Positions 1 to 10,087 of a DNA stretch of 64,000 bases are shown piece after piece (the first letter of the stretch is position 1; the number at the start of each line of letters is the position of its first letter). Under the pieces are notes generated by a model, which was not told the origin of the DNA, did not search any database, and was given only the letters and a program-made list of their open reading frames with translations. A program made the translations under genes and the position numbers. The stretch is from positions 7,130,001-7,194,000 of the forward strand of contig NC_087104.1 in the NCBI RefSeq assembly GCF_963855985.1. The letters are read 5' to 3'. The stretch is from Ostrinia nubilalis (Eukaryota > Arthropoda > Insecta > Lepidoptera > Crambidae).

Positions 1-119
1 ATCAGAATCATGTTTAGGTACTTGCTTCCAAACTTAAAGTGTCCTGAAATTTTGGCCTGTTCGTGTCGAATTGGGAATAACAGAACACCTATGTACTATG
101 TACAGGCTACCAGCCTTTA
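1..119. other. Nothing recognised left of the foldback
   Basis: Short flank of the first foldback element. The string ATGTACTATGTAC occurs here and again near 19420, which suggests a minor dispersed repeat; nothing else is seen. Confidence 0.4.
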
Positions 120-121
120 TA

Positions 122-1167
122 CAGTGTGTCCGGGCATGTAGTGATCAAACTTTAAGGGCGTAATCTATGGACAATTTTATCGGTGAAAATACTTTAAATT
201 TGGGGCTTGACCCATTTCTCGCATATTTACAAGGATTTAAGTTTTTAATTTTAAGTTTTCACCTCTTCCTTCAAAAACAAGTAATAGCGTGGGTAGTTTA
301 ACATTAATAAGCAAAAATTTTATATCATGCGATAGCCAATAAAATTATCTATTAGTAGAAGTAGAAAACAGATACAAGTTTCATACATTTTAAGGGTGTA
401 AGAATGGATTTAATTAGAAATAAACATAATTTTTTTTCACATCTTTTTCAGTTATTTCCCAACACAAGAAAAACCAGGTCGTTAAGGTATATTTTATTTG
501 CATTTTATTATTAGTATTTGAGCTATTCTACAAAACGAATGTAAATTTATTAGTCTACGTCTATTAGTTTCGACGTAATTGTTGAACAAAGATACCCCTT
601 CCCAGCGGTTTCCAGCGTACGCGACATGCGAAAATGCACTGCCTGAAAGAATCACACAACCTATTCCGATTACTATGGAAGCCGCTGGGAATGGGTATCT
701 CAGTTCAACAATTACGTCGAAACTAATAGATGTAGACTAATAAATTTACATTCGTTTTGTAGAATGGCTCAAATACTAATAATACAATGCAAATAAAACA
801 TACCTTAACGACCTGGTTTTTCTTGTGTTGGGAAATAACTGAAAAAGATGTGAAAAAAATCATGTTTATTTCTAATAAAATCCATTCTTACTCCCATAAA
901 ATGTACGAAACTTGTGTCTGTTTTCTACTTCTACTAATAGATAATTTTATTGGCTATCGCATGATATAAAATATTTGCTTATTATTGTTAAGCTACCCAC
1001 GCTTTCACTTGTTTTTTAAGGAAGAGGTGAAAACTAAAAATTAAAAACTTAAATCCTTGTAATTTTGCGATAAATGGGTCAAGCCCCAAATTTGAAGTAT
1101 TTTTATCGATAAAATTGTCCCTAGATTTTGCCCTTAAAGTTTGATCACTACATGCCCGGACACACTG
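122..1167. mobile_element. 1,046-bp foldback (MITE-like) element, TA target site
   Basis: Two arms of about 490 bp (122-614 and 676-1167) are near-perfect reverse complements around a 61-bp centre. The ends read CAGTGTGTCCGGGCATG inward on both sides, and TA lies on each side (120-121 and 1168-1169), fitting a TA target duplication. The arms differ by scattered substitutions and a few small indels. No transposase is encoded; the 60-residue reading frame at 787 lies inside an arm and looks fortuitous. The TA site and CAGTG ends suggest mobilisation by a Tc1/mariner-type transposase (inference). Confidence 0.9.
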
Positions 1168-1169
1168 TA

Positions 1170-1340
1170 TAACCGCCCTATTGAAAACAAACGTGAGCAG
1201 TTACGACAATTTCCCGACTTGTTTTGAGAACTCGGCGGAGTTGTCGCAGTGTTTCTTGGCTTCGCAATCGTGTTTCGTACTGGGAAACGGGCTCGCTCCG
1301 GCTTGATGTAATGCCGTTTACAGTAGTTGTAAGGCTTTAT
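1170..1340. other. GC-richer unassigned segment
   Basis: Lies between the foldback and the next TIR element. It is somewhat GC-richer and gives a short - strand reading frame that enters the foldback arm, so it is not accepted as coding. It may belong to an older repeat into which both elements inserted. Confidence 0.3.
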
Positions 1341-1948
1341 CCCAAGTAACATTTTACTCCATTTAAGAGTTCACATTTAGTTCCAATGTGTACTTAAAGC
1401 ATTAGTACAGTTCACTCGTGATGTATAAGCTGTATTATTGCAATTAATTACACCTATACCTGTCTAAGGGACTTATAGGAGTGTAGACTAGTGTAGAGTT
1501 ATACTTTTATACGATTGTTGGTGTTATAATACTCTAACAACTATCCTTTAGTCAGCCATCTGACTAAGAGCATTATAGGAGGGTAGAGATACGGCAACCG
1601 CTGTTTAACGGCCTACTTGTACGATGTTATAGAGCTAGCATTTTAATAGAACACACGTGGTCATTTATAAAGCCAAAGGCTGTTATGTTTACTTGTTTTA
1701 GACTGTTATACAGCTAGTAGCTGTAGTAGGACTTGTTTGTGATAATTAAAATAACCTTTTTTTACTATCTGTACAAAAGTGTTTCAATGGTTCGCATGTA
1801 CACTGTAGGCTGTTAAAAGGACTATATGTGTTGTCCATTAACATCAATAGCAGTTTATTTGTCCACAAGTACTACTCTTATTTGCTTTAAGCTGAACACG
1901 AATGTGAATGTGATATTCTATTACACATTTCCCCAAGCCTGTTTTTAG

Positions 1949-2230
1949 TTGTTCATGGTGGTTCTGTACATGATGCAGAGGAAAATATTATGCCTGAACC
2001 TGAAATTTCCCTTCAAAATATACCAGATATCAGAGTGTGATGATTGCAGTTCTTGTGATAGTGAATACCATTTTGATTTGGACAATTATTTAACCTTTCG
2101 CAAAAAAAAAATAAGAACATGGGCTATTGAAAATCGTATTCCTCATTCCGCTTTGAATAAATTGTCAAGCATAATAAACGAATTTAAACCGGGAACACTA
2201 CCGTCTGATGCTTTAGGTATTCATACTTGA
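1949..2230 (+). pseudogene. Remnant of transposon-encoded protein
   Basis: A 93-codon open stretch inside the 33-bp-TIR element. The useful part reads IRTWAIENRIPHSALNKL, then SSIINEFKPGTLPSDA. This resembles a module I recall near the N-terminus of uncharacterised insect transposon proteins, of the form WAxxxxIxHxALNxLLxxL followed by LPxDARTLL. An upstream acidic, Cys-containing stretch (ECDDCSSCDSEY) may belong to the same protein. The frame ends shortly after LPSDALGIHT and no downstream domain continues it, so the element has lost most of its gene. Alternative: a fortuitous frame; the motif match makes that less likely. Confidence 0.5.
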
Positions 2231-2426
2231 CTATTAGTACCTGGGCTAGGCGATTTAACGGACATTAATAATTTTTATTGCGGATCTCTAAAATTTCAGT
2301 ATTTGAAAGAATTAAAGATACACAATTGACCTGAACTAGGTACATCTTAAAGCTGTACATAAGTTCACATTAGAATAAATTTATAGACATTAGCGCTGTA
2401 GTGGTACAAATGTGGAACTTCATATA

Positions 2427-2689
2427 CAGGGTGTTAGGTAAATGGGTATATGAGCCGACACTAGCCTATGTTAACATGGTCATATAAATGGTATGGTGAA
2501 GTCAGAAATTTGATATCATCATTTTATTTTTTTAAATTTTCATACAAATAAATTTTATAAATTCCGATTTGTATGAAAATTTAAATAATTAAAATGAAGA
2601 TATCAATTTTCTGACTTCACCATACCATTTATATGACCATGTTAACATGGGCTAGTGTCGGCTCATATACCCATTTACCTAACACCCTG
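2427..2689. mobile_element. MITE nested in the TIR element, TA target site
   Basis: A 263-bp inverted repeat with CAGGGTGTTAGGTAAATGGG ends on both sides, flanked by TA (2425-2426 and 2690-2691). The arms are about 120 bp and differ slightly near an AT-rich centre. It is nested in, and therefore younger than, the 1341-3562 element. Confidence 0.9.
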
Positions 2690-3564
2690 TAGATAACAGC
2701 ATTCTAACAGAACACATGTGAACCTAATATACGCTCACCGCATTAAATTGGAGTTATAACAGTTCACATAGCCGTATTTCATTTCCACCATTTTGTTCTA
2801 CATAACCTAAAATATTTACCAAATAAATCTCCAAAATTAATGCAGATTTATCACAAAATTCGCAGATAGAGCGATTGAGTTTTGGTTTCATGTTATAATT
2901 AATTACCGTAATATAATTATAATGCCAATCCAATATCAAAAACTGAAAATTGTAGATTTCCTCTCAGCCAGTTTTAAATATTTTAAAATGAATATCGCGT
3001 TTTTACAGAGGCGCGTAAATATTTTAGCTGTAAATATGTATACATTTCACGATAAAGTTGCATTCCCAATGGCATTAACATTATTAAGTATTTAAAACCC
3101 GTGTTATTATTTGCATAAATGATTATCCGCCCGAGTTGTTTCCCTCTTGGCACTCACGTACAAATACCAAACTAATATTAAAATGTGGAAATAATTTAAG
3201 ACACACGTGAACTTTAGGTAGCATTGAAGTACTTTTGTCGGACTTTATAACTTTGAAAGCTGTGCATTTAGCCACTTGTTACTCTTTATTGTCCTCACGT
3301 ACGTTGTATGGTTCACACTGCGTCCCATATAGTGCCGTAAGTCAGCCTTAAGTACGATGTTACTACTTAAACTGCTATTATAATGCTATTATACTGCTAA
3401 TGTATAGCCATAGTGAACTTAAAGCTGTCTAATTTGTGCCCAAACTGGTTCTATAAAAGCATTATAGCAAGCTATACAGCTCGTATACAGCTGACATACA
3501 CAGCTTGTGGAGTACATGTGAACGACTATTGAACTCTTAAATGGAGTAAAATGTTACTTGGGAT

Positions 3565-4462
3565 GTTTCAAGGTACGCGAAATTTCAGGCAAGGTTTAGG
3601 TAAGGTACCGAGCGGCGACAATTCAATTGAGGAGGTTGGGCTGTTAGTAAATACGTGTACTTACCTAAGTCTGGCCACAATTACTTGTTAGGCAGCTGAG
3701 ATAGGACTAGTCCTAACAAATGTTGGGCCTTTTCAAGGCGAGAATGAATAGGCTCTTATAGGGCAGATTGTACCATCCTAGACTGCATCTCACTTAACAC
3801 CAGGTGCAATTGTCAAATACCTGCCTTAAAAAATCAATTAAGAAAGAAGAAAAAGATAACTTTTAGCACTGATAACGACTAAGATTTATAAAACTGTTGA
3901 AACTAGTTTCCCTGCGGATGTCTATTCATGGTATTTAGTTTCCCAAAGCTCGCATCAAAATCATGCTACCTTTGCCAAATGTTTGTGAATATTATGTGTG
4001 CACAATTTTGTCCGGATCTGTTAATGATAAGCATTATTGTAAGAAGAAAGCATAATTTTACCTGTATTTATCTTTCAAATCATTTCAGTTAAAATATGTT
4101 CGCTCATTATTTTCAGATCCGCACTACCCACGTATGAATAATAACTTTAAGCACCAGTTAAGGGAAATTGCTCTTAGTTTATAATAAACTACTTACCAGC
4201 GTGGAGCATCTCATTAAGGCAATTATTACGAGTCTCTTCATCGAAGATTGCGTAGGTAGGTCGTAATCGCTTCAAAATATCGTAAGAAAAACAAAACACT
4301 TAGCGAAATAATAAAACGTTAAAACTTTACACGTGCCTTGCTCCTTGAATTTGTGCCTAATCAAATTGATTTTCGTACGAAATGTTTTGCAAAGATTGTG
4401 CAAAAAATTTAACCGGGAAAGCGAACATTAAAAATATAACCGATGTTCCGTATTATAAAAGA
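3565..4462. repeat. Dispersed repeat fragment, otherwise nothing recognised
   Basis: About 3725-3830 reads on the - strand as a family also found on the + strand at 19490-19560; both carry the string AACACCAGG or CCTGATGTT next to AGTGAGATGC. The rest, including 3840-4460, shows no gene or structure. Confidence 0.5.
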
Positions 4463-4695
4463 CTAGCTTTCCGCCCGCGGCTTCGCCCGCGTGGAATTTT
4501 GTCTGTCACAGAAAAACTTTATCGCGCGCGTCCCTGTTTCAAAAACCGGGATAAAAACTATCCTATGTTCTTTCCCGGGACTCAAACTATCTCTATGCCA
4601 AATTTCATCAAAATCGGTTGCGAGGTTTAAGCGGGAAAGCGTAACAGACAGACAGACAGACAGAGTTACTTTCGCATTTATAATATTAGTTGGGA
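4463..4695 (+). repeat. SINE/LINE-tail repeat with GACA microsatellite
   Basis: Begins ACTAGCTTTCCGCCCGCGG and ends TTTATAATATTAGT. This is a very common lepidopteran interspersed repeat, including the strings CTATGCCAAATTTCATC and AAATCGGTTG. A short (ACAG)n run sits at 4649-4671. The related repeats at 47807 and 60280 share the same head and tail. Reading frames crossing it are shadows. Confidence 0.75.
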
Positions 4696-5325
4696 TATTA
4701 GTTGGGATGATAAGTAGTATAGGCGAAATTATTGAAGATTTTTTGACTAAATTGATTATTGTGATTGATAATAATGTCGGAGTCGTACATTATCAGCATT
4801 ATAATGATTGCACTGATTTTGTTTTCATTGAAATCTCAAGATACATAGTTTGATTTCTACAAAGGAACGCAAACAAGCCGAGCGCGAGGCAGAAAATCCT
4901 TTAAGTATTTAATTTGCAATTTTTTCTCGTCATAAGGCGATTTGCCTTGTAATTCGCCAATTATTTCGCTCTCAAATTGAGCGTAATTTTCAACGGCTGG
5001 GTATTAGACGGTATCGGCGCGAACGAAAATAAGCAGATAATGATGTGCTGGAGTCGATAAATCTGAAGACTTTTTGACTGGGGCTCGATTGTGAAGAGAG
5101 GGGAAGACGCAATGAAAAGTAGGGTGAATGGTATACGTTGTACACTAATTTGAATTTTTACGTTTTAGAGGCACATTATTGGAGTTAATGTCAATAGTTA
5201 TACGTGAATAGTGGTAGATTCAAAAGCGATGATTTTTTAAATAAATTAAATATTCTTACATAATAAGACAATTAAGGAAGGACTTAACTTTGGTAGAGCT
5301 TACACTCTTTAGAATGACAAAGACT
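4696..5325. other. No gene recognised
   Basis: AT-rich sequence after the SINE-like repeat. A reading frame running out of the repeat to about 4853 is not supported by any motif. Confidence 0.4.
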
Positions 5326-5423
5326 GGTGAAGGTTGCAAAAAGCGCCTAGGACAGCTATGAACCAATCATGCTGGAAATCCTTGGGAAAGGCCTTTGTCC
5401 AGCAGTGGACGTCCTTTGGTTGA
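5326..5423 (+). pseudogene. RTE-type LINE, C-terminal fragment
   Basis: Translates to a degraded C-terminus ending WKSLGKAFVQQWTSFG-stop, the usual end of lepidopteran RTE-like endonuclease/reverse transcriptase proteins. Only about 30 codons remain, with several replacements upstream. It points toward the - strand fragment at 5548, tail to tail. Confidence 0.75.
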
Positions 5424-5544
5424 AACGAAAGTGCACACCTACGTAGTCAAGCGAAATATTATAATTCAAACTAGCTAATTCTGACTTATGTTATGGAAAT
5501 GTATATCGTATTGATTGATTTTAAAGTCTTACTTCAAATTCGTT

Positions 5545-5803
5545 TCAGCTAAACGACGTCCACTGCCGGACAAAGGCCTCCCCCAAGGTTTTCCATAATG
5601 AACGGTCCTGCGCTGCCCGCATCCAGGTTCTACCCGCGACCTTTACCAGATCGTCGGTCCACCTAGTAGGAGGCCTGCCCACGCTACGTCTTCCAGCCCG
5701 TGGTCGCCACTCGAGAACTTTCCTGCCCCAACGGCCATCATCTCTACGAGTTATGTGCCCCGCCCACTGCCACTTGAATTTAGCAATTCTGCGATTCATT
5801 CTT
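5545..5803 (-). pseudogene. RTE-type LINE, C-terminal fragment
   Basis: Eighty-four codons on the - strand are open, containing FKWQWAGHITRRDDGRWGRK, RRSVGRPPTRWTDDLVKVAG and WKTLGEAFVRQWTSF. This is the C-terminal tail downstream of the reverse transcriptase domain of RTE-like non-LTR retrotransposons. The element is 5'-truncated near 5803, as is typical of incomplete reverse transcription. The usual final Gly codon is changed, and the 3' end lies at CAGCTAAACGACGTCC. Other pieces of the same family in this window are at 12499, 22336 and 54125. Confidence 0.88.
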
Positions 5804-6264
5804 ACTTCAAATTAGGTAGATACTAAATAGTAGGTTTCCTACCGATTATATTATTTGCACAAATTGCAATTCTAAAATGAGCATCTTTCCTGCTCTCAGC
5901 AGCTAACGTGTACGTTTCGAGTTCGAGGAGGTTTAGCGTCAATTAGACGGCTCTTCTCTCAACAGGCACGAAGTACAAGTATCGCCTCCGTTGATGTCGA
6001 GAGAGATTTAACTTAGCATCCGTATTATATTTTGAAAATACGTACCTAAGGTGTAATGATAAATCGATATTCCAATTATCGTATCAACTAACTTGACCCA
6101 AACGACGAACACGTTTTGTACAAGTAGATAGTGGACAAAAATAGGTGCAAATAATGGCGTGACAAGCTAAACATTGTGGCATTTTATCCAGTTGTGATAT
6201 AGGCGATTTTACAGCAAAAACGTAAAGTCTGAAATACTGTATTCGGTAAAATCATACTACCATT
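5804..6264. other. No gene recognised
   Basis: AT-rich, with no repeat or coding signal that I can identify. Confidence 0.4.
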
Positions 6265-6328
6265 TGCCCCTAGTGGGGTTTGAACCCACACCCGCGGCTG
6301 TAGTTTACAACCGTGGACTATTAGAGCA
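6265..6328 (-). repeat. tRNA-like relic (SINE head or tRNA pseudogene)
   Basis: On the - strand a T-arm with stem GTGGG/CCCAC and loop TTCAAAC is perfect, and TGCTCTA can pair with TAGGGGC as an acceptor stem. The D and anticodon regions are too short (about 64 nt in total), so it cannot be an intact tRNA. A shortened SINE head is the likeliest reading. Confidence 0.5.
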
Positions 6329-6880
6329 GGCAATTATCATAAAAATATCTAGATAATATTCTTCAAGCGTCTTAGATAGAGTTAAAATTAGTAGGTACTT
6401 GACAAAAAGATTTTTAGTGTCGAGTAAATTTACTACTGAAAATGCTCTCAATAATGTATATTTCATACTATTTGCAGAGAATAATAAATTGCAAACCAGT
6501 GAAATGTCGAATATTCCACGTAGAGATTTTCATATCGGAAACGAATGCTGTGGAAGCATACGGCCAAATGAAATTAAAATTGAAAATATTGGAATATTGG
6601 TATGTAATTCATTTCCCTAGAATATCCGTGAACTATTTTTGCAAATAGACGGTGGACCAATACTTGGTCATGTGATATATGAAAACGGCAGTAAATCGCA
6701 GGAAGCGCGCCGCGGACTGGCCGGGCGCGATATTAATATCGCGTGATGAATGATGAACGATGACGTCGTAATTTACAATTTTTCATTTGAAACAAATATT
6801 AAAATGTTCACCTGCAATTCTAAGTTAACGTGGGTGATGTTACATTTCGTTCTTTGAATTCACATGTTTGTAACCGCAGG
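6329..6880. other. No gene recognised
   Basis: Two overlapping short reading frames near 6399-6648 carry no family motifs and look fortuitous. A short GC-rich patch (GCGCGCCGCGGACTGG) lies near 6706. Confidence 0.35.
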
Positions 6881-6882
6881 AG

Positions 6883-7975
6883 TAGGGTGGGTAGTCGAAC
6901 AGTGAACCAACCAGATACGCTGAACCACCGCCATATTTCAAAAAGTATGACATTGCCAGTTCCACCAAACGAGTCACTACGTGTCTCGTGGACGCCCTTC
7001 CCCTCTCCCGTAGTGCGCCGGCGACTGTGGCTAAGGTGTGACGTGTGGCTGCGAATTCTTTCTTTCTCGACGAAAAAAGATAGTTTTTTCAGAGAAGCCT
7101 TACGATTTTTGTATATTTTGCTATTTATATTAAGTACGAAATCTATTTGGTATCAAAATTATTGTAGTTTTATCTGTTTAATGAGCACATTCCATGATGA
7201 CCATTCCGCGTACTTCTTATTGTTTGTGGACTCATAAGTTGAATAGTGTATGTTTTGAACAGTGAACCAGGTTTTCAAAGTACACAGTGAACCGGTTGAC
7301 TGTTTTTTATTTAAGCACCAAACGGTTGATTAATTACCTAAAGGCTTTAAGAGGCAATTTTCAGTTATTTTTGTTTAAAGAAGGATTTTTCTTTTCAATT
7401 GTGTCTTGTGTTATTTTTGTTTTCTGTGATTTTTTAAATGAAGACTTTTTGTTTACCACCAAAAAGGTTGATTATTGATTACTTGAAGGCTTTATTAGAC
7501 AATGTTTAGTTATTTTTGTTAAAAGAAGCATTTTTCTTTTAATTTGGGTTTTGTGTGAGTTTCGTTGTTATTTTTTGGTTTCTGTGATTTTTAAATGAAG
7601 ACTGTTTGTTGAAATAAGCATTTTTATTTTCATTTGATTTTTGTGTTGTAAAAATAAAAGCTGATTATCTAAAATTATGTTGTTTATTTTCCAAAATTAT
7701 AATTTTTACTCGTAATGAACTACATGGTTCACTGTTGAAATGTGGGTGGTTCAGTGAACACTACCCGTAGTACACAGTGAGCCAAATTTCATTTTTTTTT
7801 TAAACTTGAATTATGTTTCCGTTTTATTGCTGAGGCTAATTATAGCCTAAAAATTAGAAACCTTATTAAATTACCTGACTGATAAGACCATAACGACATT
7901 TTTAGCTTCATTTTCCAGCTAATTAGAGCATTTAGAAAAAAGGCCGGTTCACTGTTCAACGATGCACCCTACACA
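6883..7975. mobile_element. Probable non-autonomous DNA element with AGTGAACC motifs
   Basis: The left end (AGGGTGGGTAGTCGAACAGT, continuing GAACC) matches the reverse complement of the right end near 7970 (AGGGTGCATCGTTGAACAGT), about 29 bp with a few mismatches. The motif CAGTGAACC or its complement recurs at about 6899, 7260, 7285, 7726, 7748 and 7947, clustered toward the two ends, as subterminal transposase-binding motifs often are. An internal 165-bp tandem duplication is listed separately. No clear target duplication was found and no transposase is encoded; small frames inside look fortuitous. Confidence 0.6.
7296..7625 (+). repeat. Tandem duplication of about 165 bp
   Basis: Two diverged copies, about 7298-7463 and 7464-7620, share GGTTGATTA, AAGGCTTTA, AGTTATTTTTGTT and TTTTTAAATGAAGACT in the same order. 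A partial third copy (GCATTTTTATTTTCATTTG) follows. The whole lies inside the AGTGAACC element. Confidence 0.75.
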
Positions 7976-8818
7976 ATTCAGCTTGTACCGTGTGAAAAGT
8001 CACTAACAATTACGTGAAAGAAAAAGCTAATTATTTCTATTTTGGTCTGAACATTTTATTTCTTCATTCTTGTGCTATTTTAAACGCAATAGGGTATCAA
8101 CTGAAACCTTTTCACATCAAAACTCAACGTATCATCGACGTATACGCAACTCTTTCACGGGGCCTCAGACCGTATTCACTTACGTCAACATCAAAAGACG
8201 ACACAAAACGGGGGTTCCCATATTCGATGCTGTAACTGTACGGGGATTATCCCACCGTGCGCAAACAACCGTCCGCAAAGCCGAGCCGAGCACGTGAACT
8301 ATGCTAACGAAAAGACGATAAAACCTTTATCTTATTACGTATATGCTTTCGAAAAAACTCACGGCGCGACACATGGACCAAATCCGTTTCGGTGGAGTTT
8401 CGCTGACCCTTTTACTCGCTAATGTACTTCCAACTAAATATTGGTTTAATGCAGTTTCCCATCGGAAATGGATTTTCGAGTTTCTGTTATGCAGCTGGAT
8501 TTTCGAGAGAATTCTGTGATGGCGCGTGACCTGCATTCGCAATCCTGTTACGTCAAAGCTCATTCGGCGTGTTTGATATTCCAGGAATGTGGATTACGTT
8601 ATAGTGAAATTTGATGTGGAAATAATATCTTTATTCAATTAGGATTTGAATGTAGCGCGAACAGTTCACTTCTCCGTATTGCTTCAAAGAAAGCATACGA
8701 AATCCGAAGCTTTTCCGGCGATATTTTCAATTTCCACAAAGGACTCCTTATGCCAAGATATCGACTTTCAAGTAGCCGATAAACGTATATTTTAACCGGC
8801 CGTCGTCGGCTCGTAAAG
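7976..8818. other. No gene recognised
   Basis: Several short reading frames occur on both strands (8014-8297 and 8327-8563), but none has a recognisable motif, splice context or codon pattern. Confidence 0.4.
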
Positions 8819-8930
8819 AATGATCCGGCGTCTCCGCGCCACCATTACTCGTGGTCGTGAAACATTCATGCGGATGACCGCGAGCGTTCGCGCAGGCTCT
8901 AGGGATGCCTCATAATACTCGGTTTAGCAC
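8819..8930 (+). repeat. 112-bp direct repeat, copy 1
   Basis: Starts AATGATCCGGCGTCTCCGCG and ends CTCGGTTTAGCAC. It differs from copy 2 (9049-9160) at about three positions, at a 230-bp offset. The spacer contains a CCCCCTTTCAAAAACCGG string of the kind seen in the SINE-like repeat at 4463. Confidence 0.9.
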
Positions 8931-9048
8931 TCGTAACTTTAGTGTTGGTAACCTTTTAGGTGTTAACAAGTAACTTTATTTTTGAATTTTTTCCGCTTCG
9001 CACACGTGAATTTCGGTGTGTCCCCCTTTCAAAAACCGGAATACTACT

Positions 9049-9160
9049 AATGATCCGGCGTCTCCGCGCTACCATAACTCGTGGTCGTGAAACATTCATG
9101 CGGATGACCGCGAGCGTGCGCGCAGGCTCTAGGGATGCCTCATAATACTCGGTTTAGCAC
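9049..9160 (+). repeat. 112-bp direct repeat, copy 2
   Basis: Partner of 8819-8930. A second pair of short repeats, AGTGTTGGTAACC followed by TTAGGTGTT and AAC-GTAACTTT, flanks this block at 8940-8976 and 9351-9389. The reading frame 8960-9145 runs through the repeat and is not a gene. Confidence 0.9.
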
Positions 9161-9349
9161 CTGCAACTTGCACCATCTTACTTTAACTTTGACAAACGTC
9201 AAAAATCGGTCAATCTCCATATAAATAACGCCGGTTATCGTTATAGTTAGGCCCTTTTCACATGTCCCGGTTGCCGGCTAACCGGCGCCGGATACCCGGT
9301 GGTGAAGTAGCCTTACGGTCTAAATAAGGTGGTGCAACTCAGCCTTAGT
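9161..9349. mobile_element. MITE-like repeat, TTGCACCATCTTACTTTAAC family
   Basis: Left end CTGCAACTTGCACCATCTTA and right end AAGGTGGTGCAACTCAGCC are imperfect inverted repeats. Related copies are at 46430-46547 and 53956-54069. A GC-rich patch with nested CCGG palindromes (GTTGCCGGCTAACCGGCGCC) sits near 9270 and looks like an insertion into this copy. Confidence 0.6.
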
Positions 9350-9389
9350 GTTGGTAACCTGTTAGGTGTTGTTAACAGGTAACTTTCAG

Positions 9390-9554
9390 CTAAACCTTCC
9401 TGGTAAACTTCCTGAATTTCGATCTGTACCAGAAAGAATATCATTCACAACTTTCATTAACTGGGTAAAAACTATTTCAAGTTTTACCAGGGTAAAGTTT
9501 TTTACAGTTTAAAACTCTCTTTTCAAACTATCAAGTATCCTCAACTAAATACAT
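9390..9554. other. Nothing recognised before the hairpin
   Basis: AT-rich flank of the perfect hairpin. No matching target duplication to its other side was found. Confidence 0.35.
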
Positions 9555-9875
9555 ATCCCATCAAAAACAATACTTGTCAAAAAAACCAAGTCTCGCAACT
9601 CAGTTGTTCTACGGTAAAAAGTTGTGAGATCCATGTAATACCAAGTCCAGGCCAGGAAATCTTTAACGTTTTACATAAATATATTGACTTGGCCATCGCA
9701 TGAAAACACGTGTAAATTAAATTATTTAGTGCGATGGCCAAGTCAATATATTTATGTAAAACGTTAAAGATTTCCTGGCCTGGACTTGGTATTACATGGA
9801 TCTCACAACTTTTTACCGTAGAACAACTGAGTTGCGAGACTTGGTTTTTTTGACAAGTATTGTTTTTGATGGGAT
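9555..9875. repeat. Perfect hairpin, 146-bp arms, 29-bp loop
   Basis: Bases 9555-9700 are the exact reverse complement of 9730-9875, with no mismatch when read base by base. The loop is 9701-9729. The arm carries AAGTCTCGCAACTCAG, AGTCCAGGCCAGGAAATC and ATTGACTTGGCCATCGCA. No TSD is visible. The right arm ends exactly where the 106-bp tandem duplication begins. It could be a recent inverted duplication, a foldback element, a hairpin-RNA locus or an assembly artefact. Confidence 0.95.
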
Positions 9876-10087
9876 CTCATTTCTTTTTGTATTTTGTAGA
9901 CAGCAGTTATGTATCTAGAAAACTGGACCGAAATTGAAAAATTTTACTCGACTTGGCGGTTGCACTACCGTGCCCCCAAATCTCATTTCTTTTTGTATTT
10001 TGTAGACAGCAGTTATGTATCTAGAAAACTGGACCGAAATTGAAAAATTTTACTCGACTTGGCGGTTGCACTACCGTGCCCCCAAAT
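9876..10087 (+). repeat. 106-bp tandem duplication, identical copies
   Basis: Copies 9876-9981 and 9982-10087 look identical; each starts CTCATTTCTTTTTGTATTTT and ends CTACCGTGCCCCCAAAT. A diverged relative of the 3' half (CTCGACTTGG-GGGGGCACTG-CGTGCCCCCAGAT) lies near 10400, so the unit belongs to an older dispersed repeat. Confidence 0.95.

Larger units (their letters stand above)
1341..3562. mobile_element. 2.2-kb DNA transposon with identical 33-bp TIRs, AT target site
   Basis: The first 33 bases (1341-1373, beginning CCCAAGTAACATTTTACTCC) are exactly reverse-complementary to 3530-3562. AT flanks both sides (1339-1340 and 3563-3564), fitting a 2-bp duplication. The interior is rich in short GTTCACATGTGAAC-like palindromes. 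It contains one short coding remnant (1949-2230) and a later MITE at 2427-2689. No complete transposase is present. A 2-bp AT target and this kind of protein recall ISL2EU-like elements, but that assignment is tentative. Confidence 0.85.
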
